From Sulfurimonas sp. (GTDB lineage Bacteria; Campylobacterota; Campylobacteria; Campylobacterales; Sulfurimonadaceae): a DNA stretch of 64,000 nucleotides. The notes under the pieces were generated by a model. That model was given only the letters and a program-made list of their open reading frames with translations. It did not search any database and was not told the origin of the DNA. Shown in pieces: positions 10,822-20,803 of this stretch. The position numbers and the translations under genes were made by a program. The stretch covers positions 164,587 to 228,586 of the forward strand of contig JAUZRZ010000025.1 in NCBI GenBank assembly GCA_030949945.1, in the 5' to 3' direction. Position 1 is the first letter of the stretch. Every line of letters starts with the position of its first letter.

Positions 10822-12162
10822 TTATTTCCCTAAACAAAAAGAGCCAAACATCTTGTCAAGCATCTCATCATTTTCAAAAGGTCTTGTTATGCTTGCCATC
10901 TCTTTGACAGCTTCATTTAGATGAAAAGAAAATATCTCTAGTTCTTGATCTTCTAGTGGTAAAAATGACTCTTGTATATTTTTCATAGTCTCCTCAACTG
11001 CTGAGATTTGACGACTTGAGATAAGCATAATCTCATCACTACTATTACTTCTATCCATTATCTCTTCTAAAACTGCCACTAAACTACTAACATCATCTTT
11101 GGAGTTAAGCTCTAAGTCAAACTCTAGTGAAGGAAATAAGAATTTTTCTTCTAAATCTTTTTTGTTTTTTACAACTATGGTTTGTTTAGAATTTTCTACA
11201 CTCTTTAAAAGTTTTACTATATTTTTATCTTCATCATCAGCTTCTCTTGAGTTATCAAACAAAGCAACTACAATATCACTCTGCTCAACTGCTTCTAAAC
11301 TTCTCTCTATCCCGATTTTTTCTATCTCATTATCTGCTTCACGAATTCCTGCTGTATCTACCATACGAATAAGGTGTGTTCCAATTTTCACCTGCTCTTC
11401 GATAGTATCTCTAGTAGTTCCTGCAATATCACTGACAATTGCTCTATTAAAATTTAGTAGTGCATTTAAGAGTGAAGATTTTCCTACATTTGGTTTTCCA
11501 ATGATTGCTACACGAAAACCTTGCATAAGTCCTTCTCTTGATTTTGAGGCTTGTAGTGTTTTATTTAGTAGAATGTAGAGTTCATCTAGTTTAGCCTTTA
11601 TCTGCTCTACTAAGTCAGGAGGTAAATCCTCTTCAGCATAATCAATAGTAACCTCACTAAATGCTAAAATATGAATAATTTCATCTCGAACATCTTCTAT
11701 AAAATGTTTAAGAGAACCTTTCATCTGTGCAGCTAAAATTTTTGCAGCATCCTCGCTTTTAGCTTCTATAAGTTGTGCGATAGCTTCTGCTTCACTTAAA
11801 TCAATACGACCATTAAAAAAAGCACGTTTGGAAAACTCTCCAGGTGTTGCGAGTCTTGCTCCTGCGTTTAGTGTAGCTTTTAGTATACTTTGAGCCACTA
11901 TAAAGCCACCATGACACTGAATCTCAACTACATGTTCTGCTGTAAAAGAGTGTGGGGCTTTAAAGTAAATAACTATTGCTTCATCTATAAGTGTGCCACT
12001 ACTATCAAATATAGTTGAGAGTGTTGCATATCTAGGCTGGATTTCTTTTTTTTGTGTAAGTTTTTTTGCTATATCTAAAGCATCATCCCCGCTAATACGG
12101 ATAATTGCAATAGAGGCGATACCATTAGCAGTTGCAATGGCACTAATTGTATCTGAGTTCAT
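10822..12162 (-). CDS. mnmE: tRNA uridine-5-carboxymethylaminomethyl GTPase
   Basis: MnmE with MnmG puts cmnm5 on the wobble uridine of several tRNAs. The 446 residues show the N-terminal tetrahydrofolate-binding domain (ATANGIASIAIIRISG, then FNGRIDLSEAEAIAQLI), the inserted GTPase domain with P-loop GKPNVGKSSLLN, VDTAGIR and VVKNKKDL, and the invariant C-terminal cysteine in FCLGK. It is complete and unbroken. Its position after yidC and jag is the order seen in Campylobacter and Helicobacter. Confidence 0.96.
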   Translation of the reverse strand: MNSDTISAIATANGIASIAIIRISGDDALDIAKKLTQKKEIQPRYATLSTIFDSSGTLIDEAIVIYFKAPHSFTAEHVVEIQCHGGFIVAQSILKATLNAGARLATPGEFSKRAFFNGRIDLSEAEAIAQLIEAKSEDAAKILAAQMKGSLKHFIEDVRDEIIHILAFSEVTIDYAEEDLPPDLVEQIKAKLDELYILLNKTLQASKSREGLMQGFRVAIIGKPNVGKSSLLNALLNFNRAIVSDIAGTTRDTIEEQVKIGTHLIRMVDTAGIREADNEIEKIGIERSLEAVEQSDIVVALFDNSREADDEDKNIVKLLKSVENSKQTIVVKNKKDLEEKFLFPSLEFDLELNSKDDVSSLVAVLEEIMDRSNSSDEIMLISSRQISAVEETMKNIQESFLPLEDQELEIFSFHLNEAVKEMASITRPFENDEMLDKMFGSFCLGK

Positions 12163-12163
12163 T

Positions 12164-13111
12164 TTAGTTATTATAGTCGTTAATAATTATATATTTAAGT
12201 CCATCACGAGTCGAACGGATGACTACATATTTTTGAGGATATTTAGCTCGAAGTTCTTTAAGTGCTATTTGAACTAAAACACCATCAAGAATTTTCGTTT
12301 GTGCTCTACCATCTCTGTCTATATTTTCGCATACATTTACAAGATACCGCCCAATGGACTCTTCTTGATTTTGTAAAAACTCTGCTATCTCTAAACGTAG
12401 CTGTACATCATATGTAGAGTTTATCCAGTTAAAAATCATATAAGAGAGTGCTTTATATCTATAACCCTCTTTACCTATAAGTAGTGCAGCATCATCACCT
12501 TTAAATTCGACTAAAAGAGTTTCGCTGTCATATTGACTTACTTCAATAGTATCTATTGCAAAACAAGTGAGTTTAAAAAGTTCATTGATTTTACTCTGTA
12601 CTTCTTCTATAATTGGGGCTAAGTTTGCACTTGTTTGAAGTTGCACTCCTACATCATGTTGGAAGTCATCTTTTTCATCATACTCATCATCATAATCTGC
12701 AGTATAATTAAGACCATCTACTAAGTCATCATCTTCATCATCTTGATCACTGACAAATGATGCTGGCATTATGAGTATCATTTAAAACTTTTTGTACTTT
12801 CTCTTTTTTACAGGTTTTTCTTTATATATTTTCTCGTTTTGTACTTTTTCTTTTAGAGGTTTTTGAAAATTAGAAGGTTTTTTGATTTCACTCTTTTTAG
12901 GAGTTTCTTCTTTTTTTATCTTTTGGGGCTCTTTTTTCTCTTGTTCATCTAAACGAATTGCTACAATTATGGCACTCTTTTTAAATAGTCCCAAGAAACC
13001 TTTACTTGGAACCTGCACAACTTCTATTTTAAGTTGTGTGATAGAACACTCTAGTTGGTCTGCTGCATTTTTATATGCTATTTCTAATGTACTTGCTTCA
13101 ATTTTTAACAT
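12164..13111 (-). CDS. jag: Jag/KhpB-like RNA-binding protein, interrupted by a stop
   Basis: Two pieces make one Jag-type protein. The first (13111-12782) is the Jag_N domain (MLKIEASTLEIAYKNAADQL) with a lysine-rich tail. The second (12781-12164) starts with an acidic stretch, then a KH domain with LLIGKEGYRYKALSYMI and a C-terminal R3H-like part. The pieces are separated by a TAA followed directly by ATG, in the same frame, so a single indel does not explain the break. Either two compensating errors are present or the gene is truly split. It lies between yidC and mnmE, as in relatives where it is a single gene. Its role is RNA binding linked to cell growth. Confidence 0.75.
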
Positions 13112-13113
13112 AA

Positions 13114-14705
13114 CTATTTCTCTACTTTAGCTGCTTTGATTGCATCTTTTGCATTTTTAAATTGCTGATTTACAATAAACTGTTGTAGGATTGAAAAGAG
13201 GTTATTTACAAACCAGTATAGAACTAAACCTGAAGGAAAAGTTACAAAGAAAAATGTAAAGATTACAGGTAACCATTTCATTACTTTCTCTTGCATAGGG
13301 TCAGTAAAATTATTTGGTGTCATACGCTGTTGTAGGAACATTGATGCACCCATAAGAATTGGCATTATGTAGTAAGGATCCATACGAGAGAGATCATTTA
13401 TCCATAAAATCCATGGAGCACCTTGAAGCTCAACCGCATTAAGGAGTACACGATAAATCGCAAAAAATACAGGAATTTGCATAAGCATAGGAAGACATCC
13501 ACCCAGTGGGTTAGCGCCATTCTTTTTATACATATCCATAGTTGCTTGGTTTAAACGCTGAGGATCACCTTTATACTTCTCTTTTAAATCTTTGATTTTA
13601 GGTGCAAGGTCTTTCATCTTTTGCATTGAGACCATACCCTTATATGTTAAAGGATACAGTACAAATCTAATAATAGCAGTAAGTGCAATAATTGCCCAAC
13701 CCCAGTTTCCAAAAATACCATGTAACCATGAAAGAAGTGCAAAGAGTGGTTTGGCTGCAAATGTAAACCAACCATACTCTATGGCATTCGTAAGTACAGG
13801 GTTAATTGACTTGAGTGTTTTATAGTTCTTTTGACCTATGTATCCGCTAAAGTTTATGTTTTGCATCCCATCAAAATATACTACAGGGTTATCTTCTAAG
13901 TCTCTTTCAACAAAAACAGTTCTATCTTTACCTAGTTCGTACATAATAGTCGCTGTGTATTGATCAAACGCAGAGATAAGTTCTACACCTGAAAAGGACT
14001 TACGACCCTCAGCATCTCCATCTTCTATAATTGTTACAATTTCATCATCGGTATAAACCATAGCACCTACGACTGTCATCATTTGCTCTTCTTCGTTTAC
14101 ACGAGGACGTTGACCTAAGTAAACATAATAGCGTTTATCTTGACTTAAAGAAATTGACACATCATAATGCCCATCTTCAAAAAAGTTATCTTTTTATTTA
14201 CTGAGAGTGATGAGAGTTTTTGTGTTAATGTTACACTTTTAGCACTCCCATCAAGATTGAGTTCATCTACACTAGCAGTATAGGCCACTTTTATAGCCTC
14301 TTTATTTAACTCTTCATCCATAAATCTAATATATAAAGGTTTCGTGCCATTAGTAGGGATAAGCTGTGCATGTCTATCTTCTTTATCTCTAAACTTCTCT
14401 TGGAGTAACTCTTTAGAAGAGATTCGCCCTAGTGTATCTATTTTAAGTATAAAGTTTTTACTTGTAACAGTTACAAGGTTACTAGAACTACTCTTTTGTG
14501 ACTCTGAAATAATATGTCCAGCTTCTGCTTCTACATTTACTGATTCGCTCTGCTGAGCTATATTACTTTTAACTGCTGTTTTAACTTTAGTATCTTCCAC
14601 TACTGGTTCTACTGGTGGAAAGATTGCTGTATACGCTACGAAAAAAATTACTGATAATAGTACAGCTACTATTAATCTCTGGTTTGGTGACATTTTGTCT
14701 AACAC
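13114..14705 (-). CDS. yidC: Membrane protein insertase YidC (frameshifted)
   Basis: YidC inserts and folds inner-membrane proteins, alone or with SecYEG. The N-terminus MSPNQRLIVAVLLSVIFFVAY is the first membrane anchor, followed by the periplasmic P1 domain and then five helices with the conserved MQKMKDLAPKIKDLKEKY cytoplasmic loop and NPLGGCLPMLMQIPVFFAIY. The frame changes near 14185 in a T run: adding one base reads KKITFFEDGHYDVSISLSQDK across the break. Corrected length is about 530 residues, normal for Gram-negative YidC. It sits 3 bp from the Jag gene and beside yidD. Confidence 0.93.
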
Positions 14706-14708
14706 AAA

Positions 14709-15031
14709 TTACCCTTTATATGAAAAATTTTTTATTATGTAATAGTGGTTCTTTTTATCTGGAACCAACCAATACTTTATTGTGCCTACTTCTAACTTAG
14801 CAGGTTTACACTCAAGGTTATAAAGCAATGGATGCTCTATTCCTCCATCAAATAATTGATTACAACGTAGTATTCTAGTTAAAGAGTGGTAAAACGCACT
14901 TGAAATTGAGTTATTTTCGAAATTTAATCGTGCATATTCACTACAAGTTGGATAATATCTACAAGAACCAAAGCCAATGAGGGTAAAAACTTCTGATAAA
15001 GCCATAATAGTTTAAGTAAAAGTTTTCGCAT
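14709..15031 (-). CDS. yidD: Membrane protein insertion efficiency factor YidD (frameshifted)
   Basis: YidD is a small membrane-associated helper of YidC. The motif GSCRYYPTCSEYA is typical. The N-terminus lies in another frame: ATG at 15031 opens [17 protein letters not shown], the expected amphipathic first helix, and a one-base shift near 14970 joins it to LIGFGSCRYYPTC. Taken this way the gene is about 107 codons and begins inside rnpA, overlapping its last 20 bases. The simple 98-residue frame from 15005 would lack the first helix. Confidence 0.85.
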
Positions 15032-15350
15032 TTCTTAATACTTTGATAAAATCATTTTGAAGTTTTTCATGAGTTGAATCAAAGAGTCCTACTTTTGCAA
15101 CAAATACATAAGAGCCATCTTTGAGTTTTGGAGAGTGTTCACGAAAAAGTGCTCGCATGCGACGTTTTGCTCGGTTGCGTTTAACGGCATTTCCAAGTTT
15201 TTTCGTTGCTGTAAAGCCTACTTTGTGAGTTCCATTGTGAGGAAGGTAAAAAAGCACAACACTGTTTGAATGTTGGTTTTTCCCTTTGTTATATACATAT
15301 TGAAACTCCTTATGGAGCTTCAGTGTGTAAAATCCGCCTAAACTGACAAT
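15012..15350 (-). CDS. rnpA: Ribonuclease P protein component, probable ATT start
   Basis: RnpA is the protein subunit of RNase P, which trims the 5' ends of tRNA precursors. The RNR motif reads [22 protein letters not shown]. The first GTG in frame, at 15257, is not the start: the frame stays open upstream with [15 protein letters not shown], which is the conserved RnpA beginning. The only place left is an ATT at 15350, 13 bases inside the end of rpmH, giving 112 residues, a normal length. A sequencing error that hides an ATG is the alternative. Confidence 0.85.
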   Translation of the reverse strand: MVSLGGFYTLKLHKEFQYVYNKGKNQHSNSVVLFYLPHNGTHKVGFTATKKLGNAVKRNRAKRRMRALFREHSPKLKDGSYVFVAKVGLFDSTHEKLQNDFIKVLRNAKTFT

Positions 15351-15472
15351 CTTTTACGACCTTTAGCTCTTCTACGGTTTAAAACTCTACGACCGTTCTT
15401 AGTAGCCATACGTGCTCTAAAACCGTGAGTTCTTTTTCTTGGTGTTGAATGTGGCTGGTATGTTCTTTTCAC
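15338..15472 (-). CDS. rpmH: 50S ribosomal protein L34
   Basis: L34 is a 44-residue basic protein of the large ribosomal subunit. Reverse reading from GTG at 15472 gives [20 protein letters not shown] and later [17 protein letters not shown], the family pattern at exactly family length. AAGGA lies 6 to 8 bases upstream of the GTG. It opens the cluster rpmH-rnpA-yidD-yidC, and its last bases overlap the inferred start of rnpA. Confidence 0.96.
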   Translation of the reverse strand: MKRTYQPHSTPRKRTHGFRARMATKNGRRVLNRRRAKGRKRLSV

Positions 15473-15531
15473 GACATATCCTTATATAAAATTAAGTTCG
15501 AAATAATACAAAAATTTTACTTAAAGTGTTG

Positions 15532-18116
15532 TTAAGTGACTATAACTTCTATATTTTCACCCTCTTTTACAAACTCAACACGTGAACCTTCGACAATACT
15601 GCCATCCAAAATCAAGTCTGCTAGTTTATCTTCAACAATCTCATAAAGAGCACGCTTAAGAGGTCTTGCCCCATAAACAGGGTCAAATCCAGCTTCTGCA
15701 ATATATGTTTTAGCCTCAGGAGAGAGTGTTAATGTAATATCTCTATCTTTTACTTTTTTAGCAATATCACTAAAAAATATATCTACTATACCAACTATTT
15801 CTTCTTGTCCGAGTGCATTAAATATTACTACATCATCGAGTCTATTTAAAAACTCCGGTTTAAATGCTCCTCTTAACTCAGCCATAACCATCTCATCAAG
15901 TGCTTCACTTGGCTCATTTTGTATGATTTTATCACTCGCAATATTTGATGTCAAGATAATTATAGTGTTAGAAAAATCAACCGTTACACCTTTGTTGTCT
16001 GTTAATCGTCCATCATCTAAAACTTGAAGAAGTATATTAAAAACATCTGGGTGTGCTTTTTTTCTACCTCATCAAAAAGAATTACACTATATGGTTTTCT
16101 TCTCACTGCTTCTGTTAACTGTCCTCCCTCATCATAACCTACATATCCAGGTGCAGCACCTACTAGTCGAGAGACTGCATGTTTTTCCATATACTCACTC
16201 ATATCAATACGAATCATTGCATCTTCTGAATCAAACAAGAAGTTTGCAAGTGTTTTAGCAGTCTGTGTTTTACCGACTCCTGTTGGTCCTAGAAAGAGAA
16301 AACTACCTATAGGTGAGTTCTCATCACTTAAACCAGCTTTGTTGCGTTTGATGGCACGAGCGACTGCATGAGTAGCTTTTGATTGACCTATTACAGTTTT
16401 ATTTAACTCATCTTCTACATGAACTATTTTTGCCTGCTCTGATTGGAGCATTTTATTGACTGGAATATGTGTCCAACGAGAAATTACCCCTGCAATGGAG
16501 TCTTCATCAACACTATTTTTAAGAAGTGTCCCCTCTGCTTGTAATTTATCCCAGTTTTCATTAATAGTTTTCTCTTCTTCTAGAAGTTTTGGAATATCTC
16601 CATACTCTATTTCAGCTGCTTTATTAAAATCACTTGCACTTTTTGCAAGTTCTGCCTCTCTGCGTTTTGCTTCAATCTTTCCTTTAATAGAAGATATTTT
16701 TTCAAAAACCTCTTTTTCTGTTTCAAACTGTGAAGTCAATTTTTGTACTTCTTCTTCAACATCAGCAAGTTCTTTTTCTATTTCTACTAGACGTTTTTCA
16801 TTCGCAGGAGTTTTTTCCATTTTAAGTGCTTCTTTCTCTACCATCAATTCTGAGAGTTGGCGTTTTGCACGCGATAGCACTGTCGGTTCTGATTCTATCT
16901 GCATCTTCAGCTCTGCTGCTGCCTCATCAATAAGGTCAATCGCCTTATCAGGTAAAAATCTATCTGCAATATATCTATCACTCAAACGTGCTGCTGCTAC
17001 AAGTGCACTATCTGTAATAGTTACATTATGAGTGTGCCTCTAAGCGCTCTTTTTAATACCACGAAGTATTTGAAGCGATTGGTTGACAGTTGGCTCATCT
17101 AAGTTAATTGGTAAAAAACGACGTTGCAACGCTGCATCTTTTTCAAAATACTTTCTGTACTCTTTAAGAGTAGTCGCACCAATAGTATTTAACTCACCTC
17201 TTGCAAGTGCTGGTTTTAAGATATTTGCTGCATCCATACTACCCTCACTCGCTCCTGCCCCAACAATAGTATGAATTTCATCGATAAAGAGAATAATATT
17301 ACCATTCTCTTTAACCTCGGTAATGACTGATTTTAGTCTATCTTCAAACTCACCTCTATACTTTGCTCCAGCAATTAATGCACTCATATCTAATGCAACA
17401 ACTCGTTTATTTTTGAGTGAAGTTGGGACATTACCTGAATTCATTCTTTGTGCTAGACCCTCTACAAGTGCTGTTTTTCCAACACCTGGTTCCCCTAATA
17501 AAATAGGATTATTTTTTGTTTTACGAATGAGTATTTGCATCATACGTGTTATCTCTTCATCACGACCTATTACAGGAGAGAGTTTTCCCTCTGCTGCTTC
17601 ATGTGTTAAGTCTATTCCATACTTAGAGAGTGCATCTAGTGTTTCATCTGCACTTTGTGAGTCAATCTTCGCTCCACCCCTCGATGCTTCTAAGTTTTTA
17701 CTTAACTCTAATACATCTATATACTTAGGTAGTATGCTTACATATGGTTCTGACTTTAGGTTTGCGAGAATATAAGTATCTACTGCTAAAAATGTATCAC
17801 CATTTTGAGCCATTAGCCCAGCACCTTTTTCTAATGTTTCTACAAAGTCTTTAGAGAGCTTTATACTCTCTTTAGTTACATTTGAAGATTTTGGTAGCTT
17901 TTCACTAAGACTCTTTACATCCAACTCCATCGCAACTTTATCTATATTCATCTTTCTGAGCATTTGATTTTAAAATCGAATCTGAATTTGTAAGTAGTGC
18001 CCATAAAAATGTTCACTCGTAACCTCTTGGTTTTTATTATGTAGTGCCAAAGATATTGCACTCTCTATTGTCTGTGTTAAATTATGTGTTAGTTTTTCAA
18101 AAATATTATTACTCAT
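15532..18116 (-). CDS. clpB: ATP-dependent chaperone ClpB (frameshifted)
   Basis: ClpB is the hexameric disaggregase that works with DnaK. From ATG at 18116 the N domain reads [18 protein letters not shown]. The first AAA module has [15 protein letters not shown] and [13 protein letters not shown], then the coiled middle domain, then the second module with [15 protein letters not shown] and [20 protein letters not shown]. Frames change near 17970, 17030, 16060 and 15970; correcting them gives about 860 residues, the normal size. It lacks the SspB/ClpP loop context, so it is ClpB rather than ClpA. Upstream lies a terminator-like repeat that could affect its leader. Confidence 0.92.
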
Positions 18117-18211
18117 TTGGAATCCTTTAAATGAATTATTTTGATTATGGGTAGTTAAATATTTACCTATTTGTTCTCTTTATTCCATTACTTACCTAAC
18201 ATTACAGATTT

Positions 18212-18293
18212 TTCAAAAAGCCCCTTTTTATAGCTTTAGGTTGTAGGGATAGATATGTTCCTGCGACTATAAGGTGCTTTGCTCCTTATAGTC
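18212..18293 (-). repeat. Terminator-like repeat upstream of clpB, copy 1
   Basis: On the minus strand, towards clpB, GACTATAAGG pairs perfectly with CCTTATAGTC (18265-18293). The same CCTTATAG can instead pair with CTATAAAAAGG at 18222-18234, which ends in GGGGCTTTTTG. The part at 18212-18274 is a close copy of the queA terminator at 39177-39246. The arrangement of three pairing segments before a T run resembles an attenuator, though I cannot show that transcription starts upstream of it. Confidence 0.6.
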
Positions 18294-18338
18294 CATAATA
18301 GTATTATGCACTTATAATTTTTTTAATAATTATTTCAC

Positions 18339-18356
18339 TATAATTCCACCAAAGGA
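18339..18356 (+). promoter_or_regulatory. -10 box and ribosome site of the nitroreductase gene
   Basis: TATAAT at 18339-18344 is followed by AAAGGA at 18351-18356, six bases before the ATG at 18363. No convincing -35 is seen, as usual for the main sigma factor in this phylum. Confidence 0.55.
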
Positions 18357-18362
18357 TTGTAT

Positions 18363-19043
18363 ATGCCAACTGTTTTAGAAGCTTTAGAAAATCGTTCTTC
18401 AAAAAGAGCGTATAGTGATGTGAAAATCCCACACGAAACTCTTGAGAAAATACTAAGAGCTGCAGGAATGACACCAAGCGGTGCAAATATGCAGCCATGG
18501 GTTACTTATGCTGTTAGTAATGCAGACAAACTCAAAAAAGTTGGTGATGCAGTTATCGCTAAAATGGATGAGGGTATAGAACATGACCAGTTTATTCAGT
18601 ACTATCCTGTTAAATGGACAAACCCCTATAAAAAGCGTCGCATTGTGACAGGTTCAGGTCTCTATAAACTTATGGAAGTCGATAGAAAAGACAATGAAAC
18701 TCGCATCCAAATGTGGAAAGATAATTTTAGATGGTTTGGTGCAGGAACTGTAATTTTTGTCTTTACAAACAAGGCAAATATTGATGGTTCTCAAGGTGCA
18801 CTTATAGATTGTGGTGCCTATATGCAAAGTATTATGCTTGCAGCTCAAGAGTTTGGCATAGACTCTTGTCCTCAAGGTTCAACTACTGAATTTGGTCGTG
18901 TTGTTGCAGAGGCACTTGAAGTTCCTGATAACTTAGCACTTTTATATAGTGTGGTTTTGGGCTATGCAGATAAAGAGGCAAAAATAAATTCTTATCGACC
19001 TAAACGCGTAAATTTAGAAGAGTCTGTAACTTTTATAGACTAG
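18363..19043 (+). CDS. Nitroreductase-family FMN oxidoreductase
   Basis: The FMN-binding nitroreductase fold is shown by LENRSSKRAYSDVKIP, the TPSGANMQPW motif near residue 40, and the late GIDSCPQGS and VVLGYADKEAKIN stretches. These enzymes use NAD(P)H to reduce nitroaromatics, quinones or flavins; the real substrate here is unknown. I chose ATG 18363, which has AAAGGA at the right distance, over the TTG six bases upstream. The 226-residue gene is a single unit that overlaps the end of the convergent PLP enzyme gene by 11 bases. Confidence 0.85.
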   Translation: MPTVLEALENRSSKRAYSDVKIPHETLEKILRAAGMTPSGANMQPWVTYAVSNADKLKKVGDAVIAKMDEGIEHDQFIQYYPVKWTNPYKKRRIVTGSGLYKLMEVDRKDNETRIQMWKDNFRWFGAGTVIFVFTNKANIDGSQGALIDCGAYMQSIMLAAQEFGIDSCPQGSTTEFGRVVAEALEVPDNLALLYSVVLGYADKEAKINSYRPKRVNLEESVTFID

Positions 19044-19910
19044 ACTTCTTACGTTTATAGCGTTCAAGCATGCTCATATTTCCACTAACTCCTCCACTAT
19101 GTATATACAAAATACTCTCTTTTGTGTCTCTCAAGAGTGATAACCACATAGCTGGGGCATATAGTAAGTCAAACTCCACACCACCTCTTTTTAGTTTTGT
19201 ATATATTTCAAAAAACTCATCATACAGTTTAGCAAAATGATACTTCTTTTTAGGTTCTAAAATGATGAGATTATTTGGGATTGTATCTAGGGGGCTTGCA
19301 TCTGCTCTTTTAAATACTCTACACTTCCGATACAGGGTGTTGTATAAACAGTATACTCAGGTAAAGAGAGTGCAAGGTAGAGTGCTGTAGTTCCAGTTCC
19401 AGAAGGTGTAGCTATAGCTTTAAGCTTTGAGAACTTTTCATCTTTAAGTTGTTCTCTTAACTCACTAGCTAAAACTTCTAAACCTGCTTTTGCACTAACA
19501 TCTGCTCCACCTTGGTCTATTAGTAAACTCTTATCATCTAGGTTCAAACGCAGACCCGATATATACTCTTTATACAAACTTCGCTCAAGTTCTATAGTTT
19601 TCATACCAAGATAGAGAGATTCATAGTAGTTGCCATACTTTTGTTCTTTTACTATAGGACTAAGTGTTTGGGTGTAGTAGATAAACTCCCACTCTTTTTC
19701 TCTACATATCGCAGCGAGTGCTAGCATAGCATTAGATTGAGTGCCACCATAAGAGATGATTTTGTTGTATTTATTTTTGGGAGTTTGAAGGAGGCTATAG
19801 AGTTTTCTATATTTATTTCCAGAGAGATAAGGATCTATTAACTCATCTCGCTTTATAAAAAAATCCCGCCCCTCTAAAGTTATACTAGAGATAGGCGAGA
19901 GAGTATTCAA
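19033..19910 (-). CDS. PLP-dependent deaminase/D-cysteine desulfhydrase family (frameshifted)
   Basis: This is a fold-type II pyridoxal-phosphate enzyme of the ACC deaminase / D-cysteine desulfhydrase family. The cofactor lysine is in LSGNKYRKLY, SYGGTQSNAMLALA is the substrate loop, and TPSGTGTTALYLA binds the phosphate. The first frame stops at 19287; a shift there leads into NNLIILEPKKKYHF and ends in YKRKKSSL at 19033, giving about 290 residues. It could release sulfide or ammonia from D-amino acids, but the substrate cannot be read from the sequence. It lies next to the foldase gene. Confidence 0.75.
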
Positions 19911-19920
19911 AAAGACCTAG

Positions 19921-20750
19921 CTACTTAATTGTAGCTTTTTTCTGAAGTGCTGCCATTTTTTCTTGCATCACTGATTTAAATTTTTCCATTTTTAAACGTT
20001 GTTCTATCGCAGGTTTTACATCTTGAAAACTTCTTGTTGCTGCATCTTTTTTCTCTTCTAAATAAATAACATGATACCCAAACTGTGTTTTAACAGGCTC
20101 CGTAGTAATACTCCCTACTTTCATACTAAAAACCTTATCATTAAACGCAGGAACCATTTGCCCTTGAGCAAAGAAACCTAAGTCTCCACCTTTTGGTCCA
20201 CTAGGTCCAGTTGATTTACTCTTAGCAAGCTCTTGAAATTTTTCTTTTAACTTTTGACCACTTAAATGTTTTAGTTCATTTATGATTTTCTTAGCCTCTG
20301 CCTCTTCTTTAACCAAAATATGACGGGCATGAACTGCTGCTTTTTCGTTAAACTCTTCTTTGTTCTTATTATAATAATCTTTAAGTTTTTCTCTGAAACT
20401 TTAATACTATCTACTACTTTTTTTGCCACACTTGAACAGCAAGCTCTTTTTTCATACGTTCTTCAAGCTTTTTATACTCTTCTTTATACTCTTTTGATTT
20501 GAGTATCCCAGTTTTTTTTGCATCACTCATAGATAAGTTCTTTTCCTATAAGTTGCTGGAGTACTTGTTGTCTAAATTCAGCTTGCTTCTCTGCTGGAAC
20601 TTGATTAAATCTACCCTGAGTAGCATTCATAAGTTCCGTATCAACCTCTTGTTGTGTAATTGCTTTTCCATTTACCGTTACAAGAGTATTTGCCGAAGCT
20701 ATAGCACCTGTGACTAATATTGTCGATAAAATTTTTGTCGCTAGTTTCAT
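19921..20750 (-). CDS. Periplasmic parvulin-type peptidyl-prolyl isomerase, PEB4-like (frameshifted)
   Basis: A Sec signal (KLATKILSTILVTGAIASA) leads a SurA/PEB4-like protein: an N-terminal chaperone domain (VNGKAITQQEVD, QLIGKELIYE) and a PpiC rotamase domain with GPKGGDLGFFAQGQMVPAF and TQFGYHVIYLEEKK. The reading is broken between about 20525 and 20316 by two or more small shifts, within a lysine- and glutamate-rich helix. Corrected length is about 275 residues, as for Campylobacter PEB4, which helps outer-membrane protein folding. Confidence 0.82.
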
Positions 20751-20803
20751 TCGTATTCCTTTATTTTATTAAAGTTAGTTTAATATGAATTAACTAATAG
20801 TTA

